A DNA stretch of 7,398 bases. It comes from Bacteroidaceae bacterium (GTDB lineage Bacteria; Bacteroidota; Bacteroidia; Bacteroidales; Barnesiellaceae_A). Positions 6,284 to 7,398 of the stretch are shown here, in pieces. The stretch's first letter is position 1; every line of letters begins with the position of its first letter. The stretch is taken from NCBI GenBank assembly GCA_017561285.1, contig JAFZDG010000331.1:1-7398 (forward strand). The letters run 5' to 3'. The position numbers and the translations under genes were made by a program. A model generated the notes under the pieces. The model did not search any database. It saw nothing but the letters and a program-made list of their open reading frames with translations, and was not told where the DNA came from.

Positions 6284-6796
6284 ATGGAACTCCTACCTTT
6301 AGCTCAACAAGTTATCTTTTACTTGCTTGCGATTGTGATTGTGGTGTGCTCGATACTGGCAGTAACCACCCGTCGCATACTTCGAGCTGCCACTTACTTG
6401 CTTTTCGTACTCCTATCGACAGCAGGTATCTATTTTATGCTCGATTACACGTTCCTCGGCTCGGTACAAATAGCCGTTTATGCCGGAGGTATTTTGGTTC
6501 TGTTTGTCTTTTCTATCCTACTCACCAGCAAGCCCGGCGAGTGTACCGATGAAAAAGACAAAAAACATCGATTACTCGGTCTCATAGCAGCCATTGCCGG
6601 TGCTGCTGTAAGTGCCTACGCTCTGCTCACATACAAGTGGCCAGAGAGTATTACACACGAGGCTCAATCGATCAATGATATAGGTCATGCACTCATTGGT
6701 ATGGACAAATTCCAATACCTGCTCCCCTTCGAGGCTGTGAGTGTATTGTTGTTGGCCTGCATCATTGCTGCCATTATGATTGCTCGCAAACGATAA
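6284..6796 (+). CDS. nuoJ: NADH-quinone oxidoreductase subunit J (membrane arm)
   Basis: NuoJ is a membrane subunit near the quinone chamber that takes part in transmitting redox energy into proton pumping. The 170-residue protein (family ~165-185) shows five predicted membrane helices, at about residues 8-28, 33-53, 60-81, 97-116 and 147-167. The third contains the diagnostic SVQIAVYAGGILVLFVFSILL at 60-80, with Y66 and the GG pair at the helix distortion known in this subunit. The loop at 117-146 is hydrophilic, and E150 lies in LPFEAVSVLLL, the conserved start of the last helix. It begins 8 nt after nuoI and ends 12 nt before nuoK, with no Shine-Dalgarno sequence. Identification is firm. 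Confidence 0.94.
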   Translation: MELLPLAQQVIFYLLAIVIVVCSILAVTTRRILRAATYLLFVLLSTAGIYFMLDYTFLGSVQIAVYAGGILVLFVFSILLTSKPGECTDEKDKKHRLLGLIAAIAGAAVSAYALLTYKWPESITHEAQSINDIGHALIGMDKFQYLLPFEAVSVLLLACIIAAIMIARKR

Positions 6797-6808
6797 AAAC
6801 AGTAGATT

Positions 6809-7120
6809 ATGGAAATACCAATGATATACTACATCGTAATAAGCTTAGTAATGTTCTTTGCCGGGGTTTATGGCTTTATTACCCGCAAGAATATGCTTAT
6901 GATGCTCATCTCAATAGAGTTGATGCTCAATGCTGTTGACATCAACTTTGCCGTATTCAACCGCTTCTTGTTCCCCGAACAGATGGAAGGTATGATTTTC
7001 TCAATCTTTGCCATTGCCATTGCGGCTGCCGAAACGGCTATTGCAATTGCCATTATCATTAACATCTATCGTCACATCCGCAACATCGATGCCGATAAAC
7101 TTGACGATATGAAATACTAA
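6809..7120 (+). CDS. nuoK: NADH-quinone oxidoreductase subunit K (membrane arm, proton-translocating)
   Basis: NuoK resembles MrpC of antiporters and contributes one proton path in complex I. The 103-residue length is normal. Three membrane helices are visible, at about 5-24, 28-50 and 62-86. The conserved membrane glutamates are E37 in MLISIELMLNAVDINF (corresponding to E. coli E36) and E75 in IAAAETAIAIAI (corresponding to E72). ATG 6809 is taken as the start because it lies 12 nt after nuoJ; an in-frame ATG four codons later (M5) is possible. The gene ends with TAA followed at once by a second in-frame TAA (7118-7123), and nuoL starts 10 nt on. Identification is firm. Confidence 0.95.
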   Translation: MEIPMIYYIVISLVMFFAGVYGFITRKNMLMMLISIELMLNAVDINFAVFNRFLFPEQMEGMIFSIFAIAIAAAETAIAIAIIINIYRHIRNIDADKLDDMKY

Positions 7121-7130
7121 TAACCGCGCT

Positions 7131-7398
7131 ATGGAATATACAATTTTCATCTTAGTACTGCCGTTAGCGATGTTCTTGCTGTTGGGACTTCTCGATAGCA
7201 AACTCAAGCCCCGCGTAGCGGGCATATTAGGCACATTGGGTATGACAGTGTGCGCGGCATTGGCTTATTTGACAGCCTTCCAATTCTTTACTCAACCACG
7301 CAATGCCGAGGGAGTTATTCCTTCGCAAGTTCCCTACAACTTCGAGTGGTTGCGTTTTACCGAAAACTTGCATATCGACTTGGGTATATACCTCGATC
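7131..7398 (+). CDS. nuoL: NADH-quinone oxidoreductase subunit L, N-terminal part (runs off the window end)
   Basis: NuoL is the distal antiporter-like proton pump of complex I and carries the long lateral helix. Only the first 89 codons are here. The translation starts MEYTIFILVLPLAMFLLLGLL, a first membrane helix at about 4-21. The short basic loop DSKLKPRVAG follows, then a second hydrophobic segment at about 30-52. The soluble stretch with VPYNFEWLRFTENLHIDLGIYLD at about 67-89 matches the NuoL lead-in to the third helix, where an F-x-W-x-x-x segment is followed by a I/L-G-hydrophobic-D pattern. The position right after nuoK agrees with the standard nuoI-J-K-L order. The channel residues are beyond the window. 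The identification rests on context as much as on the fragment itself. Confidence 0.9.
   Translation, partial: MEYTIFILVLPLAMFLLLGLLDSKLKPRVAGILGTLGMTVCAALAYLTAFQFFTQPRNAEGVIPSQVPYNFEWLRFTENLHIDLGIYLD

Overview
The window is a tightly packed, single-strand (+) block of energy-metabolism genes: the F1Fo ATP synthase operon followed directly by part of a complex I (NADH:quinone oxidoreductase, nuo) operon. The source is almost certainly a member of the Bacteroidota, most likely order Bacteroidales. The reasons are the rearranged atp order (beta and epsilon genes first), an epsilon subunit with no C-terminal helical domain, a subunit a with a long N-terminal extension, A-rich start regions with no convincing Shine-Dalgarno sequences, and family-typical residues in alpha and c. 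The genus cannot be fixed from the sequence alone.

Layout: atpD (beta, 3' part only, 1-516), atpC (epsilon, 525-758), atpB (a, 794-1864), an A-rich leader (1865-1919), atpE (c, 1920-2165), atpF (b, 2185-2682), atpH (delta, 2688-3227), atpA (alpha, 3232-4809), atpG (gamma, 4817-5692). A 94-nt gap (5693-5786) holds a perfect 12-bp inverted repeat. Then come nuoI (5787-6275), nuoJ (6284-6796), nuoK (6809-7120) and the first 89 codons of nuoL (7131 to the window edge). Gaps between genes are otherwise 4-55 nt. There are no RNA genes, mobile elements, CRISPR arrays or integration scars, and no gene-free stretch longer than 94 nt.

Together the genes encode the rotary ATP synthase (F1: alpha, beta, gamma, delta, epsilon; Fo: a, b, c) and membrane-side subunits of complex I. 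Complex I would build the ion gradient that the synthase consumes. The main architectural oddity is that nuoI directly follows atpG. In the usual nuo order, nuoA, B, C/D and H lie upstream of nuoI, so the nuo cluster here is either interrupted by the atp operon or split.

I see no evidence for a wholly new system. The points worth a second look are the atp-nuo junction with its hairpin, the His/Cys-rich periplasmic extension of subunit a, the A-rich leader of atpE, the absence of an atpI-like gene, and the minimal epsilon subunit.
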